From positions 1,100,501 through 1,164,500 of the forward strand of contig CAJQUW010001043.1 in assembly GCA_907163375.1 (NCBI GenBank): a stretch of 64,000 nt of DNA, written 5' to 3'. The DNA is from Prostheceraeus crozeri. Lineage: Eukaryota > Platyhelminthes > Polycladida > Euryleptidae. Positions 50,620 through 62,395 of this stretch are shown here, piece after piece (the stretch's first letter is position 1; the number at the start of each line of letters is the position of its first letter). A program made the position numbers and the translations under genes. Under the pieces are notes generated by a model that ran no database searches, was not told the DNA's origin, and was given only the letters and a program-made list of their open reading frames with translations.

Positions 50620-52200
50620 CACGTTATTTTGGTAGGGCTCCGACTCCGGAGTTTGATAGAACTTCGACTCCTACTCCGGGTGCTAACTTCATTAGAAGCA
50701 GCAGCAACAACAGGAGCAGTAGTGGATCTCAGTATGGTCGGTAAGCGGATCTCAGCCTCGGGTGGCGAACGCTTCCCAGGTTCTTTTGTCGTGTGTGGCT
50801 TTGCATGTGCATGTGTGTGTCGGTGGGTTTTGCCGTTTGGGTGGCTTCTTTTTGGTAAGGGGCCTTTTGCCTGTGGCGTGTGGGTGGCGGTTTTTCGTTT
50901 ATCCCTGGGTGTTCTTTTCTGAGTGATGTGAGAGTGGATCCGAAGGTCTTTCTGTGGAGAAGGTTGCTGTTGGGTAGGGACATCGAGCCAAGCCCAGCAC
51001 CAACCTCGAAATGTGGTTGCTGTGTGTGTGGTAGGCGTTGCACGGACAAGGGACGGTCTGTCAGGGGTGTAGGGGGATGGCGCACCTGGGGTGCAGTGAA
51101 TTGGAGAGGGATGTGTTTTACGGGATGGAGCAGCCTGGTGAGGTCCGTGCTGTCCTGCGGAAGGAGTAGGACGGAGAGGAAGTGGTCGGGCGGCCTGTGA
51201 GGTGTACATGAGGTGCACGGAGATCCGTGCGCATGAGGTGTGCACAGTGTGTCGGGATGGAAAAGGAGGGATCTGGCGGTGGTGGGGTGGGTGTGTGAGG
51301 GGTGTGCTGTCGGAGCGTCGGGGACTGGACGGGCCGGGCATGGAGGGACGAATGGTCGGCGAAGGCTTGGGAGAGAGGCCATGGGGTGGAGTGCATATTG
51401 TGTAATAAAATTCTGCGCAAAATCTGCACAGGGATAGGGTCGAAGGAACAAGTGGACCTCACCAACCGCACCGACTGGCACAGTTGGATGTGCAGTGAGT
51501 GCCGGGAGGTTAGGAAGACGAAGGAGAGGCTGGTTGGTTTGGAAGAGGGTGGACGTCGTCCTGCTACAGGAGACAAAGCTGGGGGCAGAGGATGTAGAGG
51601 TTAAATGTCGAGGTGGTCCGTCAAGATCGAAGACGGGGAGGTCGAAGCCGGAGGGTTGGCTACGCTGGTGAGGAGAGGGTTGGCGTACCGGAAGAGGCTG
51701 AGTGAGGTGCCGGGGGGGGAGTGAGTGGGCTGGAAGTGCTGTGGGTGGAGGTGTTGGATTAGAAAGGGGTGGCGTGAAACTGCCTGAGCATTTACGCTCC
51801 ACCGGAGAGGGTAGTTGGGGAGTGCGGGGAGTTGTTGTCGTTGCTGCCTGATGTCAGAGAAGGCTGGTGTGTGGTGGGAAGGGAACTTCAATGCGCACCA
51901 TGGGGAGTGGGATGAGCGTACGAGGCCCGATGAGAGGGGTGAGTGGTTGATGGGATGGGCGGAAGGGCATGGCTTTCGAGTCATGAATAACGTGTCCGGT
52001 ACGAGGATGGCGAGAGGAACATGAATGATATCGTGCCCATGCGCACCCTCATTTTGAGGGCGGCGCACAAATGGATGGGGATGAGGCTCCGTGGAGCGTG
52101 GAAGCGTCCAAGCAATGAAGCGAGGATACGATCAGGGAGAGGGAAGACCTGGAGGGTGGTGAGGTGGTGAATGTAGCGTTGCGGGCGGAGGCCGAAGTGA
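50620..52200 (+). mobile_element. GT-rich LINE fragment: ORF1 end and endonuclease start
   Basis: The base composition jumps to GT-rich on the plus strand. Readable pieces in changing frames: a cysteine-rich ORF1-type segment ending TDWHSWMCSECREVRKTKER (about 51465-51530), an APE endonuclease opening VDVVLLQETKLGAEDVEVKC (about 51550-51610), and GNFNAHHGEWDERTRPDERG then LMGWAEGHGF (about 51879-51970), matching the GDFNAHH...W motif of I/Jockey/R1-type elements. No reverse transcriptase follows, so the element is cut off at about 52200. Frameshifts and stops separate the pieces. Long antisense frames here are composition artefacts. Confidence 0.65.
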
Positions 52201-53070
52201 GGGCCAAGTCTATCATTCGCGAAAGCCACTTTTGTCACCGAACTCAAAGCGTACAACCTAGCATTCTCCGCATATGAAACGCGCTCTACGGTTTCAAATG
52301 TGAATGCAACAATTGTGTGATATTGATGACCTGTTCCCCAAGTAAAAAATTTTATTTTCCATTGAAATGTTAAAGCCCACTTCACCCTCAGGAGAGAAAT
52401 TGTTCTACGTCATAGAGTAAGTATTTCAGGTAGAGTATCAACTCAGCAATAATTATATCCCCTTTGTGTATACAGTTTCGATTTTATTAAATGAACTCGA
52501 ATGAGGACTGCAACATCACATGTAAGATATGCAAATTTTTACACTTTTGGAGAAATTTTGGATTTGACTGATCATGATAACAAAACAGAAAGAATGATAG
52601 TATTTTACAAATCCTGCGTGTCATGTAAACCTGTGTAGAGAGGCAATATAGTTCGTTAAATTAGCAGTTCGATGGGTTACTATAACTTTAATTCATAGCC
52701 TTAACAATAAGAGCACTTTCTTGAGCGTGATCCTATATCACAAGCCATAACCTGCCATTGGAGTAGCAAAAAAAAAATAACCGCTGTCAATGATCACAAT
52801 TAACTTATAAGATGCAAATGGGTCCGCATTACTATTCAGACTTGAGTGAATCATAAAATTAGTTATACCGATGAAATAGAAATAAAAACTTGAAATTTTC
52901 GCCAAGAAAGCACAATAAAATGCAGACGTTTTTATGAAGACTTGCATGTCATGCAGCTCATGAATCTCCTTTGATAATCAAGTTACTTTCAGCTTAATTA
53001 AGATGCTTGTTAGCAAATTTTCATTCCTTTTGATATCAACTTGTTCCATACTACTTGTAAAAGGGATTCA
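52200..53070. other. No recognisable gene
   Basis: AT-rich sequence between two LINEs; nothing supported. Confidence 0.5.
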
Positions 53071-53429
53071 TCTCGGTAGAATAGAATAGAATAGAATATG
53101 TTTATTGTTCAGAAATGAAAATCAAAAAAATTACAGATCACAGACTTGTGAGAAGTTATGAAGCAAGTTACAATAAAATCATATTGTTTTCATAAATTGT
53201 TCGAAAGGGAGAGAACATGCGGAAAAAATGAGTCTTTATACTTTTGAGTAAGACTAGCTGGCAGTCGAAATTATTTGCATCGGGGGAGTCGATCTGGAAT
53301 CAAATCGTGAAGCAAGTGGCAATTATTCGTCTCAATTCTGCGAAGGAGTTTCAGTCCCTGGGAGGCTCTCCTTGACTCAATGCTATCCTTACCACAGACG
53401 CATGCGCGAGGATTCTGCCCGAAGATGAT

Positions 53430-54707
53430 TCAGTGAGCGCGGTTGTCAATGCGTTGAAGTTTTGCCGATAGCTTTCCTGGTAGCTTGACAAACACAGGAC
53501 AGCAGTATTCTAACAAGGATCTAATGGTCACGTTATAGATTTCGTGTAGCTCAATGGGGCTCACATAACGTTTAATAATCTTGAATGCATGAAATTGCTG
53601 GTTGGCCCTCTTGGTAATTGCATCAACATGAGTCGACCAATTGAAACCTGAATTTATATACACTCCTAGAACTTTGATAGCGTCAAGTTGCTTCAGGGGC
53701 ATAGTTGGTGGAAGTGTGATCTTTCGGCGTGTGTTCATTAAGAGGCAAGATTTCTCATCATTCACCTTCAATCCATTATTACTGCACCAGGCAACAAAAT
53801 GCTCGTGTTCATCAGTAATACACTCCTTAATACAATTTGGATCATCACTGGGGAGCTGGATAACAATGGTCATATCGTTCGCATATTTGATCATTGTAGA
53901 ACCACTCGAAAGGCAATTCAAGTCACTGACATAACTGGAAAATAACATGGGACCAAGTGCAGTACCTTGTGGGACTCCTCTACGAATAATAAATGGCGAG
54001 GATTTGATGCCATTGACCTTCACGATGGAATTGCGATTTGAGAGATAATCTTGTAGTCAAAGAAGAAATCCACCAGGAAAACCTTTGTACACCAATTTAG
54101 TGATGGTGAGATCATGTAACATGCAATCGAACGCTTTAGATAAGTCAAAACATAGTATAGCGCAGCCAAAATACTCAGTGTTGTCGTACGTCCTGAAACT
54201 AGTATCCATTAATTTCGTAATGGCAGTTGTTGTAGAGGCATTTTTGCGAAAACCATGCTGCTCTGGCCCGTAGGAACTTTCAAATGCAGTTTGCATGCGC
54301 GTTTTTGCTATCTTTTCGCATAGTTTTGACGGTAAAGGGTACATAGTGAGGGGACGAATTTCAGAGATGGAAGCACTATTCGTCTTAAGCACAGGGATGA
54401 CAGTGCCTTTCTTCCATTCAGAAGGGAAAGTTCTATTTTCAAATGACTTTTGAAATATGGTTGCAGGCGGTTGTGATATGATGTCAGCGAGTAAGCGATA
54501 GACTTTTGTAGGGATTCTTTCGTGACCGCAGCATTTGCCTTGGGGAGTCTTCATGATAATGTTATACACCTCCTTTTCGCTTACGACTGTTTCCCATCCA
54601 TCATCGAGTATATAGGGAGATTGATTGTAAAGGCTTTGCTCATCGAAGCGGGGTCGAATCACTGATGCTATTTGCGATCTCATTAATTGCTGTTTGAGGG
54701 GAGTCAT
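53430..54707 (-). pseudogene. CR1-like LINE reverse transcriptase
   Basis: Blocks in order: KTPQGKCCGHERIPTKVYRL, FPSEWKKGTVIPVLK, IRPLTMYPLPSKLCEKI, YGPEQHGFRKNASTTTAI, LCFDLSKAFDCMLHDLTITK, then RRGVPQGTALGPMLFSSYVS, the catalytic box KYANDMTIV (N in place of the first of the two aspartates), and VLGVYINSGFNWSTHV with LLEYCCPVF. The frame breaks near 54020-54060 between two long pieces. With the YADD box changed and a frameshift, the enzyme is dead. Confidence 0.82.
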
Positions 54708-54854
54708 AGTTAGATATCAGCCTGTATAAATTCTTGTGCTCAGTTTTGTGACCTCGTACTTCTCTCGAAAGTTTCCAGATACCATCTTTCTTTGTCCTCA
54801 GATTGTTAGCCCACCGTTGCTTGTCTTTTGAGATTGATTCTTTCACTTTGGATT

Positions 54855-55661
54855 TTAAGTGATCAGAGTCCAATTTCTGGCCCTGTAAGCATTCCAACGA
54901 TCATCAATAAACATTTTAGTGAAAGGCGAAAGCCATTTCTTATCAGTATCCGTGATGAAAATTTCGCGGCATGGTATACACAATGCTATTAATGCTTTAA
55001 CACAGAACTGGAAATTGCGCCACTGAGCATTGACATTAGCTCCTTCCGTGACTTTCCTCCAATCGATTTCATTAGCCATATGAATCAAGAAGTCGACATT
55101 AGATTTCCTGTAGTCGTAAATTATGTGCGAAGTCGCAGAATGTTCGGGGTTAGAGATAGTAGAATTAGTTGTGGACACAGTAAGGACTTTGTGGTCACCG
55201 TTGCCAATGGGACAGTCGTATTGAATGAGATCTTCGGTATATGTTTCTCTAAGCTCTCTTGATATTAATACATGGTCGAGTATGCTCATGTTGCGTGTTG
55301 GCTTAGTGACGATGTCCTTAAAATCAAGCTCAATACATAGGTTCACAACGTCAAAACGGTTGAAATCTCCAGTTACTACAAACTCATAGCCAGGAGTACG
55401 TAGATCATCGACTACATTTATAATAAAATTGTTGACAGATAGTAATGAATCAGAGTTCGTAGAAAGAGGAATGTATATGCACATGATATATAACATGGGT
55501 GCTGAGAGTTTCAGAAGGGCGCATTCTACCCCAAAAGGCAAATTAGTTTCAAATTCTACAGGCGCAAATGAGAATACATCTTTGACATAAATGGCGCAAC
55601 CACCGCCTCTGTGTGTAGTGCGGTCACTACGATGTAAACAGTAACCTGGGATATTCACCAA
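54855..55661 (-). pseudogene. CR1-like LINE APE endonuclease
   Basis: Apurinic-endonuclease-like domain that would nick the target: RGGGCAIYVKD, YIMCIYIPLSTNSDS, the core VVTGDFNRFDV (GDFN), SILDHVLISREL (LDHVL) and the final IGNGDHKVLTV (SDH box as GDH). The N-terminal part with the Q-E-T motif is partly in another frame, at about 55660-55870 (PGVVCVSETW-like segment). It continues towards the RT through a charged linker at 54640-54897. Confidence 0.75.
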
Positions 55662-55816
55662 GTGATCTTGAACTGCAGGACTGAGCCATGTCTCCGAGAC
55701 ACATACAACGCCGGGTTCTGAAAGGGATACAACGACGTTCAGCTCGTCGATCTTTGGCAGAAGCGAACGCGCATTTAGAATACAGAACTTCGGATACGAC
55801 TTTGTGGTTGGCTGGT

Positions 55817-56443
55817 TTAAAAGCGATGCCGGAAATTCTGCCGGGCATCGACAGTAACAATTTCTCCATCACGGATGCGGACGTTCTCGCGTGCGTCTCT
55901 TCTTCTCCTTAGTTCTTCGCGTAAAGTTTTTGCTGTCTCTTGCTGTTTGCGAGTGAGGTCGGGGTTTACGAAGACTTTCCTAAATTCTGTGGAGTGTCTT
56001 AAGTTTTTGGCATTTCTCAGGATAGTTGCACGATCTGTCTCACTACTGCACTCGAGACGTAACAGTCGACTTCGGTTATCTACTTTACGTCCAATTCGGA
56101 TAGCACTGGCTATTTTGACATCGACATTCAGTTCTTTGATCATGTCATCCATTATTTCTTTATCATACATCATAGCATCATCGCTGTCATCAGATTCATC
56201 TATCCCAGACACTATGAGGAATCTTCTCTTTAGCATTCTACTTTCTATTTCTTTGAACACCTCGTTGTTTTCTCTTAAGGTAACAGATTTGATTGTTTCG
56301 CATTCCTGTTCTAATTGATTGCACCTTTCTGTTAAGGAGCTTAGCTTATCAAGAAATCTTTCAATCTGACAAGACAGCCCAGACAGCTTAGCATCAAGAC
56401 TTTGGTTAATAGCATCAATGATGTCATTAGTAGGGTTCTCCAC
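55817..56443 (-). pseudogene. CR1-like LINE ORF1 protein
   Basis: 208 residues: a coiled coil (LSCQIERFLDKLSSLTERCN..., residues 15-65), an RRM-like middle (RFLIVSGIDESDDSDD..., IASAIRIGRKVDNRSRLLRL), and a basic C terminus (LREELRRRRDARENVRIRDG), the layout of L1/CR1-type ORF1 RNA chaperones. It overlaps the endonuclease frame. The true N terminus (MPSVDEIIAMSNTTLSSKKN, about 56610) is in another frame, so at least one frameshift lies near 56450. Confidence 0.7.
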
Positions 56444-56649
56444 AGTGGTGGAGGGAGGTTTGCTTTTTCTTTCAGAATTTTCTGTATTGACATTTGAGGC
56501 TTTATTTTCAAGAGAAATATGACATTCAGAAGCTCTTGCTTGGTCATTACATTCTTTTTACTTGAAAGTGTCGTGTTTGACATAGCTATAATTTCGTCAA
56601 CTGAAGGCATTACGCTGTCACAATAGATAATCAAAGATATCGCGCTACA

Positions 56650-59600
56650 CGATGGATTTCCTTTTCAGTATGAATAAGTATTGCAGTCAATACGTAGCAA
56701 TGACGCAAGAGATCACGTGGAGAAATCGATATCTGATATGCACGCTTGTAGGGGGGTTTCTGCCTGACCTCCAGATAACAGCTGATTGTTGATTTAGCTG
56801 ACAATACCAGCCACTACATTCCATAGAAATTGACAACAATAAAACCTCTAGAATGGAAGTTAAGCTTCATGCAATACACAATAGTGGCACATAAATCCCA
56901 TGCATTTTCACTTACATTTTTTCACGCAATCTATTTCAATGCTACACTCAGATATCTACAGCAGACCACCGCTTGAGATAATCGATTAGACAGATATAAA
57001 TAGATGGCAGGGACACAGCGGAAATCTAGAATCTAATATCGTCGATTTTAGAGAAAATTGACCAATTTTGCGGAGTGAATAGCGCTCGAAGACGGCAAAC
57101 CAAAAATTGCAAAAATCCAGCTATACGACGATATGGTAAAAATGAAGTTCAAGTGGACAGATTCCCCAGTTCAAGACGGTCACACTGATACCAAAAAGTC
57201 AGTAAACTAAGGCCAAATAACACTGCAAATGCCAAAAACAACTGTATCGCCAGACGCAACGAGAGACACAACCTCATCCAACCACAGTTAGCGGGTTGGT
57301 CTGTAGTACAGAGACACAGGAATAATTTGAAAAAATAGCTTTTTGAAAACTACTCAAATAATTTTTTTGGACCGCAGGAACGTAATCTCCGCAAAAAACA
57401 ATCTTTTCATACAAAATTTTCACTGTATACAGATACCTGTCTGAGTCGATACTCTACCTATATATACTTTGTATGGTCTACGTTTTTCAAGAAACTACGC
57501 AAGTGGTCTACGCAATGTAAACTTTTCAACGGTAGAAGAAGCGCATTTTCTACAAAGGCTTGTCTTGACTATAACATGACACATTTTACTTTCTGTGATT
57601 TTCATTGTCATTTCTTTTGATTGATTATTTTTCATGAACTACTACTATCGCAAATGAACTAATTCTTCAATTATGAATAAAGAATGAACTCGAAATTAAA
57701 TCGGCCATTGTGAGACACTATCAGGCTTCTTGAGTCCCTGTCATGTATTGCATTTATAAGCAATCTATGCCAGCGCCGGTTATGCTGCAAGAACATTTTC
57801 ACGTGGTCATCCTACTTGAATGTTAATCGTAAGATCGAAGTGTGGCATCATTCAGCAAGTGTTTGATTTTTACACAAAAGGATTGATAATATGACAGCAT
57901 CCATACGAACAAAGTTGACACTTGGTTCACCTTTGTTATGCTAGCCAGGAAGTGCAGATGACTTCGTTACGGTGGGAAGCAATTCTCAGCTGCGAGGATA
58001 TTGTACTGCATTAACCTATATGCACTAAATTGCATTTGCTAAATGTAGTCCAGGGACATGTGTGTTGTAATTGTAATTTCAATCACAAAATGAACAGCAC
58101 AATTGTAATTAGGCCTTTGCACGCATGCTACTGTGTAGGCTATCGGTAATTGTGTGTAACTTATTACACTTTCTGAGTGAAATCTGATATAGGCCTACCG
58201 GTAATCTCGAATTCGAGATTTCGGTATTGGGAAAACATTGAACTCGAAATTTACAATGTAGAGGCGAGATCGAGATTGAATTCATTATGATATTATAAGA
58301 CGTATCTGCATTGAATCATGAGAGTTGATAGCTACATCGATCTGAGCTATCTCAGATCCTCTTTTATACCTTTTATTATACTTTTTTAATACTTTTTATT
58401 ACCTTTGGATTTACTTGATTTACGAGCATAATTTTGGCTGTGACAACTTATTTGGATCCATCATCTCCAAGGATTAACAAGAAACCTATCAGCGTGGGAA
58501 TGGCTGGATGAGGTGGGATCTTCACGACTATACTAACGTGTTGAGCATGAGTCAATGCAATATTTCAACGTGTTGCAGTTAATTAGCTGTTCCTGACACG
58601 GTCACAAAATTTTCCCAACCATTCCACTGCAAGATAAGCAATAACACCATTTTGCTCAATTGATCGACTTTATAAACTTTAGAGCAGCTAAATGAATTAA
58701 TCAAGACCTGCTCTATACCAAACAAGTAAACAATCACCTTCAACCGATGTCAAAAGGCAGAGCACTCACTGCCAATAACTTGAATAAATGTCCTTCACTA
58801 TTTGACTGCCGATATCAAGACCAGTGGCGTAGTGCCTACCAAGCATCTGAAACCATAACGTAAATGCAATTAGTCCTAACCCTCTGATGCCAAAAATTCT
58901 AAATACTTTTCCGAAAATCATTGGTAAGCTTACATGATTTGAACCCCCATAATATGTCATGCACATATGCAATTCTCATTTTTGATGTTTTTGGCAGAAA
59001 TAGAGCTTCTAAGTTTATCTGAGTCAATAAGATGATAAAAAAGAAAAAGAGTATAGACTGTAGCCGTGTTCGAAAGAATTGGTGCCTGACTTTCTAAAGT
59101 AAATTATAGGCCTGTCTCTGTCCGACAAATTTCATGCTTTGGCGTTTTGCTTGAATCTTTTCTCTTTCCATCAAATTCTTAATTAAAAACTTTTTGCAAT
59201 GATTCATTTATGTCTTTCTATAAATCCCTCATAGATTCTGGCTATTTTGGAAAACAAACATAGGGCTTATCAGAAATAAATAAGCTTATAATAAAATGTA
59301 GGCTACTGCCCGTTTTATCCCAGGAGATATTTTTTAGGAGTGTGGTTAGGGCCCTTTTCTTAGACTCACATTCTACGGAAACTATATCAATCGTGGACCT
59401 AAATGGAAGTTAAATCCTCAATCTGCATGGAATTACGATGACGGGACAGTTTGCGCTTGCCTCGAATCTCTACACATAATGAGAGGCTTAGCCAAATAGG
59501 CGTCTGATTTAATTGTCGCTACTTCAGCGATCAATTTTATACATTTTTATCGTTATCTTCTTAGTGCATGTGCACGTTTTCCTCAAATGAGGTCCGCGCA

Positions 59601-60940
59601 GCCACATGCGGATAAACGATGACCATGAGGTCTCTAGCGAATTTGAAGTTTATTGGAGGAATGGGTCCTGAGCTAGAAACCGAAGAGCTCAAACTACCCA
59701 TATTATTCCCGCTTCCCCTATCTATTGATTTCCTTTTAGACAGAGAATTGTGACTTTAATCATAATACCTGAAAATAGGCTACTTAAAGAAATAGGTTTA
59801 CATGTATAATAGACGGCAGTATTAGGCTCATGCCGCCTAGTTAAAAGACGACGCATAAGGTAGAAAGCATTAAATTTACTTCTTCAACAATTCTAGCAAT
59901 TTAGCAATTATGCATTGTTGGGCAATTGCACAACCAACAAAATTGCACCCAATCATCCGAAGGTAAAACACGAAGTGAAATCGAAGTTAAGGGACTTTAT
60001 TGAATATATTGATCAGTTGTAGGTTCAAGAATTCAAAACTCATCTTTGAAACAAAAACTGTTAGAAGTCAAAGACAATAAATTAACGTAAGTTCCATGAT
60101 TTGAAAATGAAAGACTGGATGGCATTGGGCGCAGTCGCAGTAACGTGCGAATTCACTGAGTTTATAATCATGAAGTATCTGTGACTCAGTTCAACAACAA
60201 AGAAAAACAATAAAATTCACTATGACGTAGCACCTGCATAATCATTGTAATAATAACTACCTACCTATCTCATTCTAGCAAACTTGACAAAAGCTGCAAA
60301 AATACTAAGAATATCTTCATGAAAACGATCGACGCACCACCTCACATGAAATCACAATGTTTCTCAAAATTCCATTCAAAAAAATGATAAAAATTATACT
60401 TGCAGATAAAATCTGCGATGATTGGTTGGCGTAAGAAAGCGTGTACTGTCAATCCACATCAAAAAAGCCACGACAATGAGAGCGAGAATGACAAAATTTC
60501 GAAAAGACTACTCAGGTCGTAGCGTTTCAGACGCGAAAAGTCGAAAATTTGAGGTCTTTTATCCAACTGATTGTCATAAATTGACACTTCACTATATAAG
60601 TTATCATTTTTCAAGACAAATACCAAATGCAGTGAAATTTCCAGACCAGTTGAACAACCATTATCGTGATGCTCAATAAAGTGATGACTGACTGTCATCA
60701 TGAGCATTGCAGACATTAATTCAAGGACAACAATTCAGCGCTGATAGTATTATACACTAGAAACACTCTACTTATTACGACAGCAGTAGCAGGATAGACT
60801 TTGGAAAATGTTTTTATAGAAGCAATTTCAGTCCTGGTAGGCGCTAGATAACTTTTAGTCCCTGGATTGATATGCGGTAACATGAATGCCTAAAAGCAGC
60901 ATATACCTTTGTTCTAAGAACGTGAACGACCATGGACTAT
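56650..60940. other. Long stretch without recognisable genes
   Basis: Over 4 kb of AT-rich DNA with no domain-bearing frame on either strand, no tRNA or rRNA pattern and no transposon ends that I can pair. It may be intergenic or the 3' flank of the minus-strand gene that ends at 60952. Confidence 0.5.
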
Positions 60941-60951
60941 TCAGTCAGAAT

Positions 60952-61212
60952 CTATGGTCCGGGTGGGAGACCAAGCTCTTCTCTTTCTGCCTCGTCGTCT
61001 ACATCATCCTCATCAGAGTTCTGGCTTGTGTCAAACGCCAAAGGAGTGCTGTCACGTGACGGGCTTGGGGATGAAGGAGCAGAGCCTGGTCTGGAAATGT
61101 GCATTGACTTGACAGAAGATCGTTCATCACGCTCATCACGTGCAACTGCAGCAGGATCGAACCATTCTGGATACTGCTTCGTAAGAGCCATCAGTCGTGC
61201 TTTCTTGTAGTA
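60952..61212 (-). CDS. Last exon of an unnamed host gene
   Basis: On the minus strand a good acceptor (TTCATTTCAG) precedes 86 codons in phase 0 that end at a TAG at 60952. The product begins YYKKARLMALTKQYPEWFDP, then a serine/proline-rich and acidic tail (SRPGSAPSSPSPSRD, NSDEDDVDDEAEREELGLPP). The tail is a low-complexity, probably phosphorylated, nuclear-type region. It joins in phase with the exon at 61276-61377. I do not recognise the protein. Codon use is host-like and no transposon signature is present. Confidence 0.7.
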   Translation of the reverse strand, partial: YYKKARLMALTKQYPEWFDPAAVARDERDERSSVKSMHISRPGSAPSSPSPSRDSTPLAFDTSQNSDEDDVDDEAEREELGLPPGP

Positions 61213-61275
61213 CTGAAATGAAAATGTAGCTATTATTGTTGTACCGAAGGAAGTAATGAATTAGTCACAACTCAC

Positions 61276-61377
61276 AATCACAAGGTTTCTCCAATCAAGC
61301 AGATCACTGAGCCTTTCACAGCGGTTTCTGAGAATCACTCGTTTTCTACGATTCAACTGACAGAAGTTAAACATGTA
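61276..61377 (-). CDS. Penultimate exon of the same host gene
   Basis: A 102-base, phase 0-0 exon between an acceptor (CTCTTTCAG) and a donor (GTGAGT). It encodes 34 residues, [20 protein letters not shown] then [14 protein letters not shown], a basic amphipathic helical stretch. The intron to the next exon is only 63 bases. More exons must lie further right, perhaps beyond the elements at 61.7-64 kb, but I could not identify them. Confidence 0.65.
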
Positions 61378-61674
61378 CTGAAAGAGAAAAATATTTGCTG
61401 ATGACTAGATAAAAAAACTGGTACTTTTCAGCAATCAAATCAGTCATAGATAAGCCGCAGCTGAACTACCATTTCATAATATTGTAAGGAGTGATCGGAA
61501 TTAGTATTCTCATGATTCTGTATTTGTGTGCCCTACAACAAAAGACATGTTTTCTGAGAAAAGCTTAAAGCTCGTTTTCTACCATTTTGGTAAATATGGG
61601 AACATAACAGAATTTTGCAAAATGTAAAAAGGCGTTCGTTTGATCTAAGAAAGATTATAGTTTTTAAAATCAAA

Positions 61675-61891
61675 GAAATAAGCCTTGCTGCTGTTTTACT
61701 TAAAATTCTATCTTCTGTCCTCTTAATCTTTCGCCACTACCGGTCTTGTCAAAAGTGTAAGTGGTTGGACATATTAACATAGCAAAATACAAAAATGTTT
61801 AAAAGTCAAAGAGAAGTCGTTCTCTTTGGGCGACGAAGGCTTAAGAGGAGAGAAAATAGAATTTTAAGTAAACCAGCAGCAAGGCTTATTT
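61675..61891. repeat. 217-bp MITE
   Basis: Outer bases AAATAAGCCTTGCTGCTG and the matching CAGCAGCAAGGCTTATTT form inverted arms of about 60 bases with some mismatches; inner part non-coding. It may lie in an intron of the minus-strand host gene. Confidence 0.75.
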
Positions 61892-62395
61892 CTTTTTTTC
61901 TTTTTTAAAAAAATAACAGAATTTGATTCGTCTCTCATTGACGCCGATTGAAAATATGCTTTCGGGGAAAAGTGCGCATGAAATTTTCCATCGCATGTTC
62001 TTCTCAATTTGAGGATCAAAGGATTACTAATTTTCATCTCCTCTCCCATGGGTACCTCCATGCTGAAATGCCAGCGCATTATTTCACACCTGCGAACACT
62101 GTATACATGTTGATGGCCAAATTCATAGAGAAACACAAGACACTGCATCAAAAGGTAAGCTGTCACTTTGATTTCAAACAAGATTCAAATCCACAAAATA
62201 CCACAATAATTCGGATGCTGGTTAATTTACAAGATTTTGCTCGTGGACACAAACAAAATGCATCATAAATTTTATCAAAAATGGAATAGCATTTCATGGA
62301 CTTGGAAGAGTCTTCTGAGCTCAGGCCAGTAACCTTGCAAATAATATTTCCCGTGACATAGAAAGGCTTCACAATCAATTACTGATGAGCAGTAG

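Larger units (their letters stand above)
53076..56640 (-). mobile_element. CR1-like LINE, nearly full length
   Basis: Read on the minus strand: ORF1 (coiled coil plus RRM-like), APE endonuclease, reverse transcriptase, then a 3' tail of tandem TATTC units at about 53076-53096. A short-tandem 3' tail instead of poly(A) is characteristic of the CR1/L2 group. The 5' end is not defined beyond about 56640. Several frameshifts make it inactive. Confidence 0.8.

Noticed and set aside
50729-51802. 357-residue proline-rich open frame on the minus strand
   Set aside because: It is antisense to the GT-rich LINE, low in complexity and without domains; a composition artefact.
58766-58972. 68-residue minus-strand frame in the gene-free stretch
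   Set aside because: No domain, no splice sites of note, no codon bias; expected by chance in 4 kb.
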